Positions 10,836 to 21,543 of a stretch of DNA of 64,000 nucleotides are shown here, in pieces (position 1 is the stretch's first letter; each line of letters begins with the position of its first letter). The translations under genes were made by a program, and so were the position numbers. This stretch comes from Rehmannia glutinosa (lineage: Eukaryota > Streptophyta > Magnoliopsida > Lamiales > Orobanchaceae). The stretch spans positions 30,395,641-30,459,640 of the forward strand of contig CM071930.1 in NCBI GenBank assembly GCA_016081115.2. Reading direction: 5' to 3'. The notes beneath the pieces were generated by a model. The model saw only the letters and a program-made list of their open reading frames with translations. It ran no database searches and had not been told where the DNA came from.

Positions 10836-11705
10836 ATGATGAAAGATTTTGAGCACATTAAATCCTCACACACACTATTAAATGAGGAAAACAACCAGCT
10901 CAAAAGCCAAAGCTCACAGCTGACTAAGGAGCCGAGTACTCTAAGTCACTTAGGCGATGAGAACAAAGAGTCGAAAGCCGAAAATGCAAAACTAATAAAG
11001 CGAGATAGTCATATAGAAAAGAGGGAAAATGATCTCAAAAATGTGATTGCATCTTTCACAAAGGCATCTAAATCATTGGATGACCTTATTTTGAGCCAAA
11101 AAGAGTGTGGAGATAAAACTCGCATAGATTCAATTCCTTTGTACACAAACTCCCGAGTGATTTTGGAAAAAGGATCTTCAAGTAATGAAGTATCTCAAAA
11201 ATCCAAGACACCAAATGTTGCACCCACATTCACTCCAAAGCACAATCACAAACAAACTGGCCTTAGATATAGAGGAAAAGGAAAACAACCAGTTGAGTAT
11301 TCTGAGAGGACAGATGAGAAGAAATCCAGTAGAGTTCCTCAGCAAACTCCAAATAGGAAGTACTCTGTGAAGAATAAACAGAGCTACCAAAAACCCCAGA
11401 AGTTTTATCAAAGAAACACATATGATGGGAATGGTATAAACTACCCAAGCCAAGCTGATTGGAACAATGTGAAATATCAGCAAAGACCTATGGAATATAA
11501 GCCTAAATGGCAAAGGCCTAGAACTCAGCAAAGGCCATTCCAAAGGCTAAAGAGCTACTATCAGCACACAAATGCACCTAGGCACTACACTCAGAAATAT
11601 CACAGCTACCCAAAGAAGGAAATTGGTAAGACAGACACACACAGGCATACAGACAAAAGAGACAGTTGTATGAACCTAATGCCCCCAAGTAATTTGCCAA
11701 AGTGA
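10836..11705 (+). CDS. gag: Gag C-terminal region (E1), shifted frame
   Basis: This 289-codon frame continues Gag after the upstream shift. It begins MMKDFEHIKSSHTLLNEENN and is rich in Lys, Glu, Asn and Gln. A probable coiled coil lies in the first 90 residues, followed by a Tyr/Gln/Arg-rich tract (KPQKFYQRNTYDGNG; YKPKWQRPRTQQRPFQRLK) that looks RNA-binding. The same sequence is found on the minus strand at 63797-63500 (E5) and, broken, at 38597-39400 (E3). The frame ends with a second shift near 11675-11700, and protease follows in another frame. In the intact family it should be one frame with pol. Confidence 0.8.
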   Translation: MMKDFEHIKSSHTLLNEENNQLKSQSSQLTKEPSTLSHLGDENKESKAENAKLIKRDSHIEKRENDLKNVIASFTKASKSLDDLILSQKECGDKTRIDSIPLYTNSRVILEKGSSSNEVSQKSKTPNVAPTFTPKHNHKQTGLRYRGKGKQPVEYSERTDEKKSSRVPQQTPNRKYSVKNKQSYQKPQKFYQRNTYDGNGINYPSQADWNNVKYQQRPMEYKPKWQRPRTQQRPFQRLKSYYQHTNAPRHYTQKYHSYPKKEIGKTDTHRHTDKRDSCMNLMPPSNLPK

Positions 11706-12399
11706 ATTATGATTATGGCACAGATAGATGGCAACCTCTTAGAGTCAGATCATTTGGCTATAGGTTGGTTGGATCATCTTACAACACTAACCCCTCGGGA
11801 CCCGCACAAGTATGGGTACCTAAAAACGATTTCCTTGATTGCAGGTTCAAGGAACAACTGAGTGCCAAGGAACCTGGTACATGGATAGTGGCTGTTCCAG
11901 ACACATGACAGGAAAAAAGAGAAATCAGTTAAAATTCAAGGAAATTAGAGGCGCAAAAGTCATATTTGGAGGAAATGAAGCTCCAGGGGAAATAAGAGGG
12001 ATTGGATTTATCAAGAAAAATGGATTAAAAATCACAGACATTGCATATGTTGAAGGTCTCAACTCTAACCTACTAAGCATCATCCAATTCTGTGACAAAG
12101 GCTATAATGTTGGATTCAATATGGGAGTGTGCCAAATCAAAGACACTGAATCAAATGAAGTAGTGTTGCAAGGATCCAGACAAAAGAACATGTATGTGGC
12201 AGATTGGTCGACTGCCACACCAAGCACTTGTCTGCTAGCAAAGAGTACAGCCGAATCAAGTTGGTTGTGGCACAAGAAGCTGAGTCATCTAAATTTCAAG
12301 ACAATTAACAAGCTTGCAAGGAGTCATCTTGTGGAAAGACTGCCAGACTCAGCGTACAAGAAAGAAATCGTTTGTGACGCATGTCAGATGGGAAAATAG
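11702..12399 (+). pseudogene. pol: Aspartic protease and GAG-pre-integrase region (E1)
   Basis: The frame from 11702 reads the pre-protease linker (NYDYGTDRWQPLRVRSFGYR). A shift near 11870 then gives GTWYMDSGCSRHMTG, whose DSG is the catalytic triad of the copia retropepsin that matures Gag-Pol. The GAG-pre-integrase zinc-binding module follows (WLWHKKLSHLNFKTI ... CDACQMGK; His-His-Cys-Cys). The frame ends at 12397-12399, where TAG stands in place of the codon that is CAA in E3. Apart from these lesions the domain is well preserved. Confidence 0.85.
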
Positions 12400-13203
12400 A
12401 TCAAATCATCATTCAAAGAGAAGTCTAGTCCATCTTCAACAAGAATTTTGCATCTGTTGCATATGGATTTATTTGGTCCAGTTGAGCCAGCCAACATAAG
12501 TGGAAAGAAATATACTTTAGTGGTGGTGGATGATTATCAAGATATATATGGACAATATTCATGTGCAAAAAGAAGAAAACCCTGCAGAAGTTACCTCAGC
12601 TGATGAGAAGAGTCCAAAATGAGAGGAGTCAAACCATTATAAAGATAAGGTCTGATCGAGAAACTGATTTTGTCAATGGGATAATTACTCAGTATTGCGT
12701 TGAAAATGGTATTGCTCATGAATTATCTACAGCAAGGACTCCACAGCAGAATTGAGTAGCAGAAAGAAGAAACAGAACTCTCAAAGAAGCTGCGAGGACC
12801 ATGTTAGCTGAAGCTGGATTGCCAAAGAAATTTTGGGCTGAAGCCATAAACACTGCATGCTATACTCAAAATAGTTGCATGATTAATAGACAGCTGACAA
12901 AGACCCCCTATGGAATATGGACAGGGAGAAAGCCAAATGTTGCATATTTTAGAATATTTGGATGTAAATGCTTCATTGACAACAATGGCAAGGATAATCT
13001 AAGGGCTTTTGATGCTAAAGCTGATGAAGGTATCTTTTTGGGATACTCAGCTGAAAGCAAAGCCTAGAGAGTGCTGAACAAGAGGACTATGGTCACAGAA
13101 GAGTCTATCCATGTGGTTTTTAATGAACCTAATGTAAATGGGGAAGACATTGAAGAGTTAGCCGATAAGTCAATCACCAACTATGCGAAAAGTCCCTATC
13201 TTT
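12400..13203 (+). pseudogene. pol: Integrase core and C-terminal part (E1)
   Basis: Translation gives LLHMDLFGP (first catalytic Asp), IRSDRETDF (second Asp) and STARTPQQN*VAERRNRT (catalytic Glu). This is the D,D-35-E centre of copia integrase, which inserts the cDNA into the chromosome. The C-terminal part (FGCKCFIDNNGKDNLRAFD ... EGIFLGYSAESKA) is also present. Lesions are a one-base loss near 12537 ('gattatcaag' for 'gactactcaag'), a stop at 12753-12755 replacing Gly in QQNGVAE, a stop at 13065-13067 and a shift near 13200. Confidence 0.85.
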
Positions 13204-14518
13204 GAAGTCAAGTCAAGGAGCAATCAATCAAGATGAAGATGAGACTGCTGAGTCTCAAAGACAGCTGGAAAATCTGCAGCTAAATGATGATGAAAGAGCT
13301 GCTCAAGACAACACTGCTGCAAGACAACTGAACCCATCTGATTTACTCCAACCTGATGTGAGATGGCTGAGAGACCATCCACCAGAGCTAGTCATTGGAA
13401 ATGTAAGACATGGTCTAAGAACCAGATCCAGAGCCCAACAAGAAGCCATGTTCACTTGTTTTATCTCCCAAATAGAGTCGAAGGATGTGTCACAAGCATT
13501 GGATGACACACATTGGATTCAATCCGTGCAAGAAGAGCTGAATCAATTTGAAACAAAAAAAGTATGGAAATTGGTGCATAGACCAACCCATCAAAATGTT
13601 ATTGGCACAAAATGGGTTTTCAGAAACAAGATGAATGAAGAAGGTTCTGTGGTAAGAAACAAAGCAAGATTGGTAGCCAAAGGGTATTGCCAAGAAGAAG
13701 GAATATATTTTGATGAAACATTTGCTCCTGTTGCAAGATTGGAAGCAATAAGGATGTTTCTTGCCTATGCTGCACACAAGAACTTCATTGTATATCAAAT
13801 GGATGTGAAAAGTGCATTTTTAAATAGATTGTTGGAAGAAGAAGTCTATGTTGAGCAACCTCCAGGCTTTGAGCAGAAGACTCTTGGAGACAAGGTGTAC
13901 AAACTCAAGAAAGCTCTATATGGATTGAAACAAGCACCAAGAGCTTGGTATGATACATTATCTCAATTTCTGACAGATAATGGATTCACCAAAGGCAAAG
14001 TGGACAGAACACTCTTCAGAATTCAAGATGGGGAGAGTATATTGCTTGTTCAAATATATGTGGATGACATCATTTTTGGATCCACAAACAAGGAGCTATA
14101 TGATAAATTCTCAAACCTCATGCAAGGCAAATTTGAAATGAGCATGATGGGAGAGTTGGCATTCTTCTTAGGACTTCAAGTTAAACAGCTGAAGGATGGA
14201 ACTTTCATAAGTCAAACAAAGTACACCAGAGATTTAATGAAGAAATTTGGTATGGAAGAGAAGTCTTTTGTAAAAATACAAATGAATACATCAGTCAAGA
14301 TGGACATGGATGCAGATGGCAAGCCTGTGGATCAAACAAGATACAAAGCACTTATTGGATCACTGCTCTATCTAACAACAAGCAGACCAGACATCACCTT
14401 TGCAGTAGGAGTATGTGCAGGATTCCAATCTGCTCCAAAGGAAAGTCACATGACTGCAGCTAAGAGAATCTTAAGATATTTGAAGGGATGCCAAGAAGTT
14501 GGCTTATGGTATCCATAG
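13202..14518 (+). CDS. pol: Reverse transcriptase (E1)
   Basis: A 438-codon open frame holds the integrase-RT linker and the whole RVT_2-type copia reverse transcriptase. Motifs include NVIGTKWVFRNKMNEEGSVV, KARLVAKGYCQEEGI, DETFAPVARLEAIR, YQMDVKSAFLN, YGLKQAPRAWYD and the catalytic YVDD at 14057-14068 in QIYVDDIIFGS. It continues through the connection (FFLGLQVKQ, SLLYLTTSRPDI, RYLKG). It ends at TAG 14516-14518, where E3 has AAG (Lys). Being the longest uninterrupted pol frame, it suggests E1 was active fairly recently. Confidence 0.93.
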   Translation: MKSSQGAINQDEDETAESQRQLENLQLNDDERAAQDNTAARQLNPSDLLQPDVRWLRDHPPELVIGNVRHGLRTRSRAQQEAMFTCFISQIESKDVSQALDDTHWIQSVQEELNQFETKKVWKLVHRPTHQNVIGTKWVFRNKMNEEGSVVRNKARLVAKGYCQEEGIYFDETFAPVARLEAIRMFLAYAAHKNFIVYQMDVKSAFLNRLLEEEVYVEQPPGFEQKTLGDKVYKLKKALYGLKQAPRAWYDTLSQFLTDNGFTKGKVDRTLFRIQDGESILLVQIYVDDIIFGSTNKELYDKFSNLMQGKFEMSMMGELAFFLGLQVKQLKDGTFISQTKYTRDLMKKFGMEEKSFVKIQMNTSVKMDMDADGKPVDQTRYKALIGSLLYLTTSRPDITFAVGVCAGFQSAPKESHMTAAKRILRYLKGCQEVGLWYP

Positions 14519-15002
14519 GAAGGTGGATTCAAGCTAATTGATTACACAGACTCTGACTATGCTGGATGTAGAGTTGATAGGAAGAGTACTTCAGGTACAT
14601 GTCAAATGCTAGGAAACAGATTAGTTTCCTGGTTTAGCAAGAAGCAAAACTCAATAGCCACATCCACAGCTGAAGCAGAATACATAGTTGCGGGCGGTTG
14701 TTGTGCCCAAGTCTTATGGATGAGACAACAGCTGAGAGATTATGAAATTGAAGAAAAAGAAATTCCAATTATGTGTGATAACACAAGTGCTATTGCAATC
14801 ACTCAAAATCCTCAGATTGCATTCAAGAACAAAGCACATTGATGTCAAATATCATTTTATAAGAGATCATGTTGAAAAGAAAGACATCACCTTAGAATAC
14901 ATCTCAACAGATAAGCAGTTAGCTGACATATTCACCAAGCCCTTATGTGAATCAAGATTTGAAGAGCTTAAGCATGAGCTAGGGTTAATTGAGCTGAGTT
15001 GA
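14519..15002 (+). pseudogene. pol: RNase H domain and end of pol (E1)
   Basis: After the stop the same frame continues as 'DYTDSDYAGCRVDRKSTSGT', 'SWFSKKQNSIATSTAEAEY' and 'MCDNTSAIAITQNP'. These carry the RNase H acidic residues of copia elements. A one-base shift near 14820 moves the rest to another frame: KHIDVKYHFIRDHVEKKDIT, then LADIFTKPLCESRFEELK. The natural pol stop is TGA at 15000-15002 after GLIELS. RNase H removes the RNA template during cDNA synthesis. Confidence 0.88.
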
Positions 15003-15556
15003 TACTCAGAAGACTCAATGAGAAGAGATGGAATGTGAGAAGATGAAAATAGAACAAGTCTCATGAATCGACTAAGTGAATCACCATATCGGAAGTCACC
15101 AGACGAGTTAGCCGACAAAATTTGAGTCACTATACGAAAAGAGAGAAGAAGAGTTGAGTCATTTAAGGAGTAAGTTGAATTATTTATGAGCTAAGTGACA
15201 AAAGCACAATCGTTTTTAATAAGCGGGAATGTTTTAAGGATGACGTTAGTGCAATTATGACGGGTACAGTCAAAAGCTGCACAACAAGCATATGATTGGA
15301 TATAAATGTTTGCCGCATTAAATGCGAGCAATTAAATGCAATGAGACGCGTGCTAAATCGAGCCGTTGATCTCGATCAAAATTCAAAACCAAAAACACGC
15401 CTTTCATAACCCATATATACTCATTCTTTCGTTTTCTCTCTCACATTGAAAATTGTCCATCTTCAAAACTGAGAAAGCAAGTCTCTTTTCTCTCTCGAAA
15501 CCCTACCTGTTCTCAAAGCAAGTTTATCAAGATTTAATCGGTAGAATCTTCTAAAA
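15003..15556 (+). promoter_or_regulatory. Intergenic leader with putative internal promoter before the extra gene (E1)
   Basis: A 554-base untranslated stretch separates pol from the extra gene. A TATA-like 'ccatatatac' at about 15410-15420 is followed by CT-rich sequence (ttctttcgttttctctctc) and a leader ending at the ATG at 15557. The same layout occurs in E3 (about 43155-43302, 'ccatatttaaacc') and E4 (about 53505-53618, 'catatatatc'). A TATA element followed by a pyrimidine patch is typical of plant core promoters, so the second gene may be transcribed separately. That is inference from conserved layout. Confidence 0.5.
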
Positions 15557-16389
15557 ATGGCACCAACACATGATTTCACTAAGCACGCAAAACAAATCCA
15601 CACCGGATCAACTGTGGATTTTCAAGGGATGATAAAACAGGGTTCCGATGAAACCCTTGTGAAGAAGATAGCGGATAAGATCGAGAAATCCGGACTGAAA
15701 CCATTCCTCACCATGGAATACCAAATGGCGTACGTTGAGGAGGTCGCAAAGTTTTACGTCAACGCTGAGGTGCAGGACGAAGGAATAAATCCTTCGTCCA
15801 CCGCAAGGACATTCTAATCACTGCGAAGGACCTTGTGGTGCACTGTTTATTGCCGTCGGAGGGCATGGCGAAAATATATGAAGCCGACGTCAACTTGGCT
15901 GCTGCATGGAAGAAAGTAGCCAAACCTCGAATGTCTTTGCAAAGTTGTCTACACAAAATGAGAAGAAGTCTGAAGGAGGATTATCATAAACTAATGGATA
16001 TCATTGCAAAGTGTGTAGACATGAAATTTGGTAGCTTCAATCAGATGTCCAAAACCAAGCTGATAGTCATGGCTGCGGTCATGGAAGAGAAGCAGACCAA
16101 TTGGGCTGAATTCATCTACAACAGACTTTGCCAAAATATTGGCAACAAGTCTTTCAAGGAGGATGGATCCTTTGGAAGATTACTTGGCTATGGCCTAGTC
16201 ATTGTCCATCTGATGGAGGTGAAGGGTGTTCCCCTTCGACATGGAAAGCCATTCCATGTCAACAAGAAGATGTTCCGGGCCAATCTCTCAGGAGCCCAGA
16301 AGAGAGCTTATGCCAAAAGTGCTGACACCAGTGAGGGGAATCAGCTGACCCCGTCGACACAACTGCTTCCTCCCCTCCTAAAAGGATAG
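15557..16389 (+). pseudogene. Extra gene, N-terminal domain (E1)
   Basis: Starts MAPTHDFTKHAKQIHTGSTV. The domain continues with GLKPFLTMEYQMAYVEEVAK, FYVNAEVQDEG and, after a one-base shift near 15785-15835, LAAAWKKVAKPRMSLQSCL, KLMDIIAKCVDMKFGSFNQM, LCQNIG and VKGVPLRHGKPFHVNKKMF. This resembles the 'putative plant transposon protein' domain (Pfam PF20167 as I recall it), of unknown biochemical role. The first 60 residues match E3 (43303) and E4 (53619) closely, which makes the ATG credible. I see no signal peptide or membrane segment, so this is not an obvious envelope. The second frame ends at 16387-16389. Confidence 0.72.
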
Positions 16390-17737
16390 CTGCCCATGCA
16401 GCTGGAAAGAAGAAGGCTGCTCTGCAGCAAAATAGAAAGACGCACCTGCCCCTGCAGCCGAGTCACCTGCCCCTGCAGTCGTGTCTCCTGCCCACGCAGT
16501 CGAGGCGGAGAAGGAGCCCAAAATACCTTCTCCGACCATCAAAAAGAAAAGGACTACCAAGCCAAGAAAGGCAGCTCCTCAGACAAAGAAAGATGCACCG
16601 GCCCCCGCCGCCAAGGAAGCTGAGGAAGAAGTATCCGAACTAGAAGATCCTCTAGTAAGGACAAAAAGAAGAAGAAGGATTTCCAAGCTCTTGGAGCTTG
16701 AGAAGACAGCTGAGTCTGCCACTCAGCTGGAAAAGTCTCTGAGACTGCTGAAGAAGTGCAGTCTCCAGCAGTTGTTGATGAAACAACCAAATCTGCCGAA
16801 GGTGATCGGTAGAGGCCCTCAGAAGACCCAGCTGTGGATAGAACAACTGAGGAACATGAAGTAGTGAAGTCAGCAGAATTCCCTCCTGACAGGACTGTGA
16901 CAGACGCTGTCGAAGGTGAAGAGCAACATAATTTGCTACCTTCTGTCCCTGAGAAAGAAGGCCAACGAGAGAAGAATGATGATGATGAGATATTTATGTA
17001 CTCTCCCTTGTACCTAGACATCCAGAACCGTCTGAGACAGTGGAGGAAGTGGAAGCTGAGTCACTCTAGGGTGCAGTTTGAACACCCAGAGTTTATTGAT
17101 AAGGAAGAGGAACTTTTCAGGTTTCTTGAAGTTGATACAGTGCTGCAATCCCTGGATGAGGATAACTGTATTAATATGCTGCAAATTCGCAAGGAACAAG
17201 AAAAACTTGAGCAACTAAAGAAGCAGAGGCTCGTGAGAGAGCCAACATCTGTCCTCTCACTGGAACAAGCGATCACACTCATCCTCACATTTACATGCTC
17301 TCGGATAGTGATGAGGACATGGAACCTGCTGCTATGACGGAGGAGCTGGAAATGCAACATGCCATCCGGGAATCCAGGTTGATGCATGAGCAACAGCTGA
17401 TGGAAGGACCAGGAGAGTCTTCCAAATCTCAGCTGGAAATCGATCCGTTGGGAGTGGTACAATAGATTGCAACAGTTATTACTGCAACCACTTCCCCAGT
17501 TCACTTAGAGGACGGATCTAAGGTTAATGGCGATGACACTGGGAACTTGGGCAGCCAAGTTGAGCCAACCCCTGTTGAAGGTGTCTTACCACCTGGCCCC
17601 ACGGCCGAGCACTCAAAAGAAGCAGCCGGGAGTCTGGAGCAAAGTGACTCCAATGCGCCAGTTGAGGGGGACTCACTCCACTGCAACAAGGTTGCAAGAT
17701 GCTGCAGATGACTCCACAATGTAGAAAGGAGGCGAAG
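16390..17737 (+). pseudogene. Extra gene, linker and central conserved segment (E1)
   Basis: Frames 16481-16864 and 16834-17337 together give, in order, a Pro/Ala/Ser-rich stretch (repeats of PAPA.ESPA type), basic patches (KKKRTTKPRK, TKRRRR) that could be nuclear signals, and an acidic region. A segment shared by all copies follows: SPLYLDIQNRLRQWRKWKLS, then FIDKEEELFRFLEVD and a charged helix (IRKEQEKLEQLKKQR). E3 reads PYPDIQNRLREWRKWKLSKS and E4 IYPDIKARLYVWRKWKF at the equivalent place. Frameshifts and stops (16862-16864, 17335-17337) break it. The frame is cut at 17737 by E2 and resumes at 26157. Confidence 0.6.
17733..17737. repeat. Target site duplication CGAAG (left, E2)
   Basis: CGAAG precedes the LTR start at 17738 and recurs at 26152-26156 after the LTR end. 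Deleting E2 and one copy restores continuity with the equivalent E3 sequence (ggaggcgaagta). Confidence 0.95.
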
Positions 17738-19011
17738 TGTAGGTCCAAGTGGCTACAATAATCTAGAGGGGGAGGGTGAATAGATTATCCCGGTTTTTCA
17801 GATTTTGCCCTCTTTTTCGAAAAACACAAGCAAAGATGAAATGCTAAATGCGGAAAATAAATAGCACACGTCGATTTATAGTAGTTCAACCCACCTAGGG
17901 CCTAATCTACTACCACCCTAGTATATCCGGGATGGATTTCAAAAAGAAAAAAAGATTTTATTAATTTACCAAAAATTAATACAACACCTTGAGAATTACC
18001 ACAATCCTCTTTCACCACCTTAAGGATTACCACAACCCTCTTACAACACCTTGAGGATTACCACAACCCTCTTACAACACCTTTGAAGATTACCACAACC
18101 TTCAAACACCTATCACCTAGATCACCCAAGTGCATTCTTACCACAAGAATACTCATAAGGATGTCTTGTGTTGATTGATGACCAAAAATCAAGATTACAA
18201 CTCAATAATGATTGAAACAATATGAGTACAAGTGTAATCAAGAATTGAAAGCCTAGACCTCAAATTTGTGCAAGTGAAAGTGCTTAGGCTAATACAACAA
18301 GATATATAAAAGTGTTTGCTTTGTTTGATCTTTGCTTGTATGGAGTGTTTTTTCTTGTTGCTTGAATGAAGCCTCTATTTATAGGAGAGGACTTGGCTTT
18401 CATTTCTAGACATTGGCTCCTCCTTGGGGAGTGATTTGCTGCAAAAGAAACCATTTAAAATGATCAATATAGCTGTTAGAAATCAATCCCACAAAATAGG
18501 GAAAAGCTATCTGAAAACGCAATGGATAGTTTGCTGATAAACATAGGGTTTGACCTACGCGCGAGATAAGCTTGAAATTGAATTCTGCGAATTTTTACAC
18601 AGGGGGACCGGTCGGAGGGGGGTGCGACCGGTCGCCCTTAGCTGTGACCGGTTGGACTTGAAGATTTTACAAAACAGAGAAGTCTGAACCAAGAGGGCTG
18701 GTCCCAGGTATAGGTCGCCCGCCAGTCGACCACCTGGTCGACCGGTCGCCCTCTTCATTTTTTCCTACGTCCCATTTTCTGTCTCAAATCTCAACTCAGG
18801 TACGGGTTGCCCTATAGGGCGACCGGTCGAGCCTGAAACAAATGTGTTGTCCAATTTTTTATCGAAAATAAACTCTAAGAAATACTCCGAAAAATAGTAA
18901 AAACATTTTAAATCGATCGGAAGTATTTAGACAACATTTAGGGACATTGTTTTGGTTTAAAAACTCATTTGAAAAAATCATCAAAATCATGATAAAAACA
19001 TTTATCTAACA
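17738..19011 (-). repeat. 3' LTR of E2 (left on plus strand)
   Basis: Plus-strand start TGTAGGTCCAAGTGG and end ATCTAACA match 24858-26151. It has a TATA box (ctatttatag, 18374-18383; reads CTATAAATAG on the minus strand) and five ACCGGT cores at 18607, 18627, 18647, 18741 and 18822. Confidence 0.93.
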
Positions 19012-19390
19012 AACTCCCCCTTTTTGATGATTACAAACGAAAACGATTTTCTCGAGGACGATTTGAAAGACAAAAAATATTTTCCAGTTTTACAAGTAAA
19101 CTATCCGTTAAAGGCATTTCATACAAAGCTCCCCCTATCTATGAGCATATCAACAAACGATTATAATAAGTTTGAAGCACAAGCTATAACAAGCTTATAT
19201 AAGATGCATATAGACATCATGAGCTAAGAAGCTCCCCCTGTCACAATACTTATAATCCTTTGCAATTGAGTCCATAATACAAGCCATGGACTAGGTATTC
19301 TTGGCTATAGAATGCCATCGTTTATAGCTTTTATTGCGAGCTTTTAATAGCTTCTTTTGGCTAACGAGCCAATTTCCTGTTTCTCCCCCT
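19012..19390 (-). other. Polypurine tract plus additional PPT copies (E2)
   Basis: The primary PPT lies directly beside the 3' LTR: plus 19013-19025 reads actccccctttt, i.e. aaaagggggagt on the minus strand. Further AGGGGGAG-type tracts occur at 19128-19136, 19231-19239 and 19381-19390. Multiple PPTs are a known trait of Sireviruses, where each may prime plus-strand DNA. Confidence 0.8.
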
Positions 19391-20233
19391 TTGGATTCAT
19401 CAAAAATAATGTTAGGATGATAAAAACATCATACAATTATATCAAAGTGCGCAAAAGAGACGGTTTATCAACCATTGAGCAATTTATGCTTAAAAACCAA
19501 GGAAAATGGGATAAATGTAACATGAAGAGTTCATACGCTCGTTTTGTCTGCCAAAACATGATCTCAATAAGTATAGAAGACTTTTAAAAGTGAGAGAATC
19601 ATGTAGAAGTTGAAATTTTCATTGCGACATTTTATCGAACACTTTGTGGGCGTAAAAATTAAAAGAAGTTGTATATAGCCCTTGTGAATGATTCAAGCCA
19701 AAAAAATTTCATCACCAAATGACATCAAACATTCTACAAAACAACATAATAGCAAAGCTCAACAAGATCATATGCAAAATATATCAACAATTATACAAGC
19801 AAGCCATAAACTAAAGGGTTCAACCCAATTGAGCAAAGTAAGGAAAATTCATACCATTTGATTGGGGAAGATGAGCTTTGATGATGATAAACATGCTATA
19901 TAAGGTCCAAGTTGTGATTAGAATGCATGAAAATTAATTTTGAGTGACAATTGTGTGAATTTGGCAAAGGGGACGAAAAATGGCCAAAATAAGGTAAAAT
20001 GGCAAATGCTGAAGACAGAACCGTTTTAATCCAAAATATAGCTCAGGGCGACCGGTCGAGGTTGAGGGCGACCGGTCGAGGTTGAGGGCGACCGGTCGAC
20101 GTTGAGGGCGACCGGTTGCCCTCAACCTGTTTAGCCCACTGTCTTGACATTTTTGAGGAAATCCGAATTTTCAACCAAAAATTCGATTTTTCGCCCCTAA
20201 GTTTTAAAAACATGCAAAATGCAAACATAAGCC
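19391..20233 (-). other. E2 3' untranslated region
   Basis: No coding frame is supported between the RNase H stop and the PPT cluster. It is AT-rich except for a 20-bp tandem array at 20043-20130. An env-like ORF, present in some Sireviruses, is absent. Confidence 0.7.
20043..20130. repeat. 20-bp tandem array carrying the ACCGGT palindrome (E2)
   Basis: Four ACCGGT cores lie exactly 20 bp apart (20051, 20071, 20091, 20111), with unit accggtcgaggttgagggcg. The core and flanks (ggcgaccggtcg) match the palindrome clustered in the E2 LTRs. Confidence 0.92.
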
Positions 20234-21543
20234 TCATTCAATATGCATTATGCCTAACCGAGCTCGTATGGATGAAAAAGTCTCGGAAGATAGCGGTTTT
20301 GTAAAAATGTCCGCTAATTGACCTTGAGATGGAACAAACGATATCTCAATTTTACGTTTTGAAACACATTCCCTTAGAAAATGATGTCGAATCTCAATAT
20401 ATTTAGTACGGTTATGATGAACCAGGTTTTGAGCAATATTTATAGCGGATATATTATCACAAAAGATAGGTACGTTTTCAAAAGAGCATTTGTAATCCGC
20501 TAAGGTTTGTTTCATCCAAAGAAGTTGAGTACAACAAAATGCGGCGGAAATATATTCGGCGTCGGCCGTTGAAAGAGAAACATAGTTTTGCTTCTTTGAA
20601 AACCAAGAACTAGGCAATCGCCTAAAAATTGACATGATCTGGAAGTACTTTTCCGATCATCAATATTTCCCGCATAATCCGAATCACTATAACCTTTAAG
20701 AGAAAAATTTTCATTCTTTGGATAAAATAAACCATATTGAATGGTGCCTTTCAAATATTGAAAAATCCTTTTAACGGCACTCATATGAGATTCTTTGGGA
20801 TTGCTTTGAAAACGAGCACATAGGCATACGGCATGAAGAATGTCCGGTTTACTAGCGGTTAAATAAAGTAAACTACCAATCATACCTCGATACTTTGATT
20901 CATCCACGGACTTGAATTTCTCATCTTTGTCAATTTTGACATTTGTTGCCATGTGAGTAGAGACGGTTCTTCCTTCTTCAATGCCAAACTTTTTCAAAAG
21001 TTCTTTTGTGTACTTAGATTGTGAAATGTAAATACCTTCTTGACATTGCTTAATTTGGAGTCCAAGAAAGAAGTTGAGCTCCCCCATCATGCTCATTTCA
21101 AATTCTCCTTGCATCAACTTAGAGAATTTCTTGCACAAAGAATCATTAGTAGCACCAAAGATAATATCATCAACATAAATTTGCACAAGTAAACAATCTT
21201 GCCCTTTTTCAAAAACAAAGAGAGTTGTATCAACTTTACCTCTTATAAAACCATTTTGTAAAAGAAAAGAGCTAAGTATATCATACCATGCACGGGGTGC
21301 TTGTTTTAAACCATACAAGGCCTTTTTAAGTTTATAAACATCATTAGGCCTAGAAAAATTTTCAAACCCGAGAGGTTGTTTTACATAGACTTCTTCTTGA
21401 ATAATACCATTTAAGAAAGCGGATTTAACATCCATTTGATAAAGTTTGAAATTTTTAAAACAAGAATAGGCAAGTAAAATACGAATAACTTCTAAACGTG
21501 CTACGGGTGCAAAAGTTTCATCATAGTCAATACCTTCTTCTTG
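20234..21543 (-). pseudogene. pol: Reverse transcriptase and RNase H (E2)
   Basis: Open from after a stop at about 21544 to 20512, this frame holds YQMDVKSAFLNGIIQEEVYV, YGLKQAPRAWYD, the catalytic YVDD in QIYVDDIIFGA (about 21165-21180), FFLGLQIKQ and SLLYLTASKPDI. RNase H begins GYSDSDYAGNIDDRKSTS. A one-base deletion near 20630 then shifts the frame, and it continues at 20635-20234 with SWFSKKQNYVSLSTADAEY, FCDNISAINIAQN and LADIFTKPLSSETF, ending in TGA at 20236-20234. It is otherwise well preserved, close in sequence to E1 pol but clearly a different family. Confidence 0.9.

Noticed and set aside
20043..20130. Possible CRISPR-like array
   Set aside because: The 20-bp units are directly adjacent with no variable spacers, and the DNA is plant nuclear; it is a tandem repeat.
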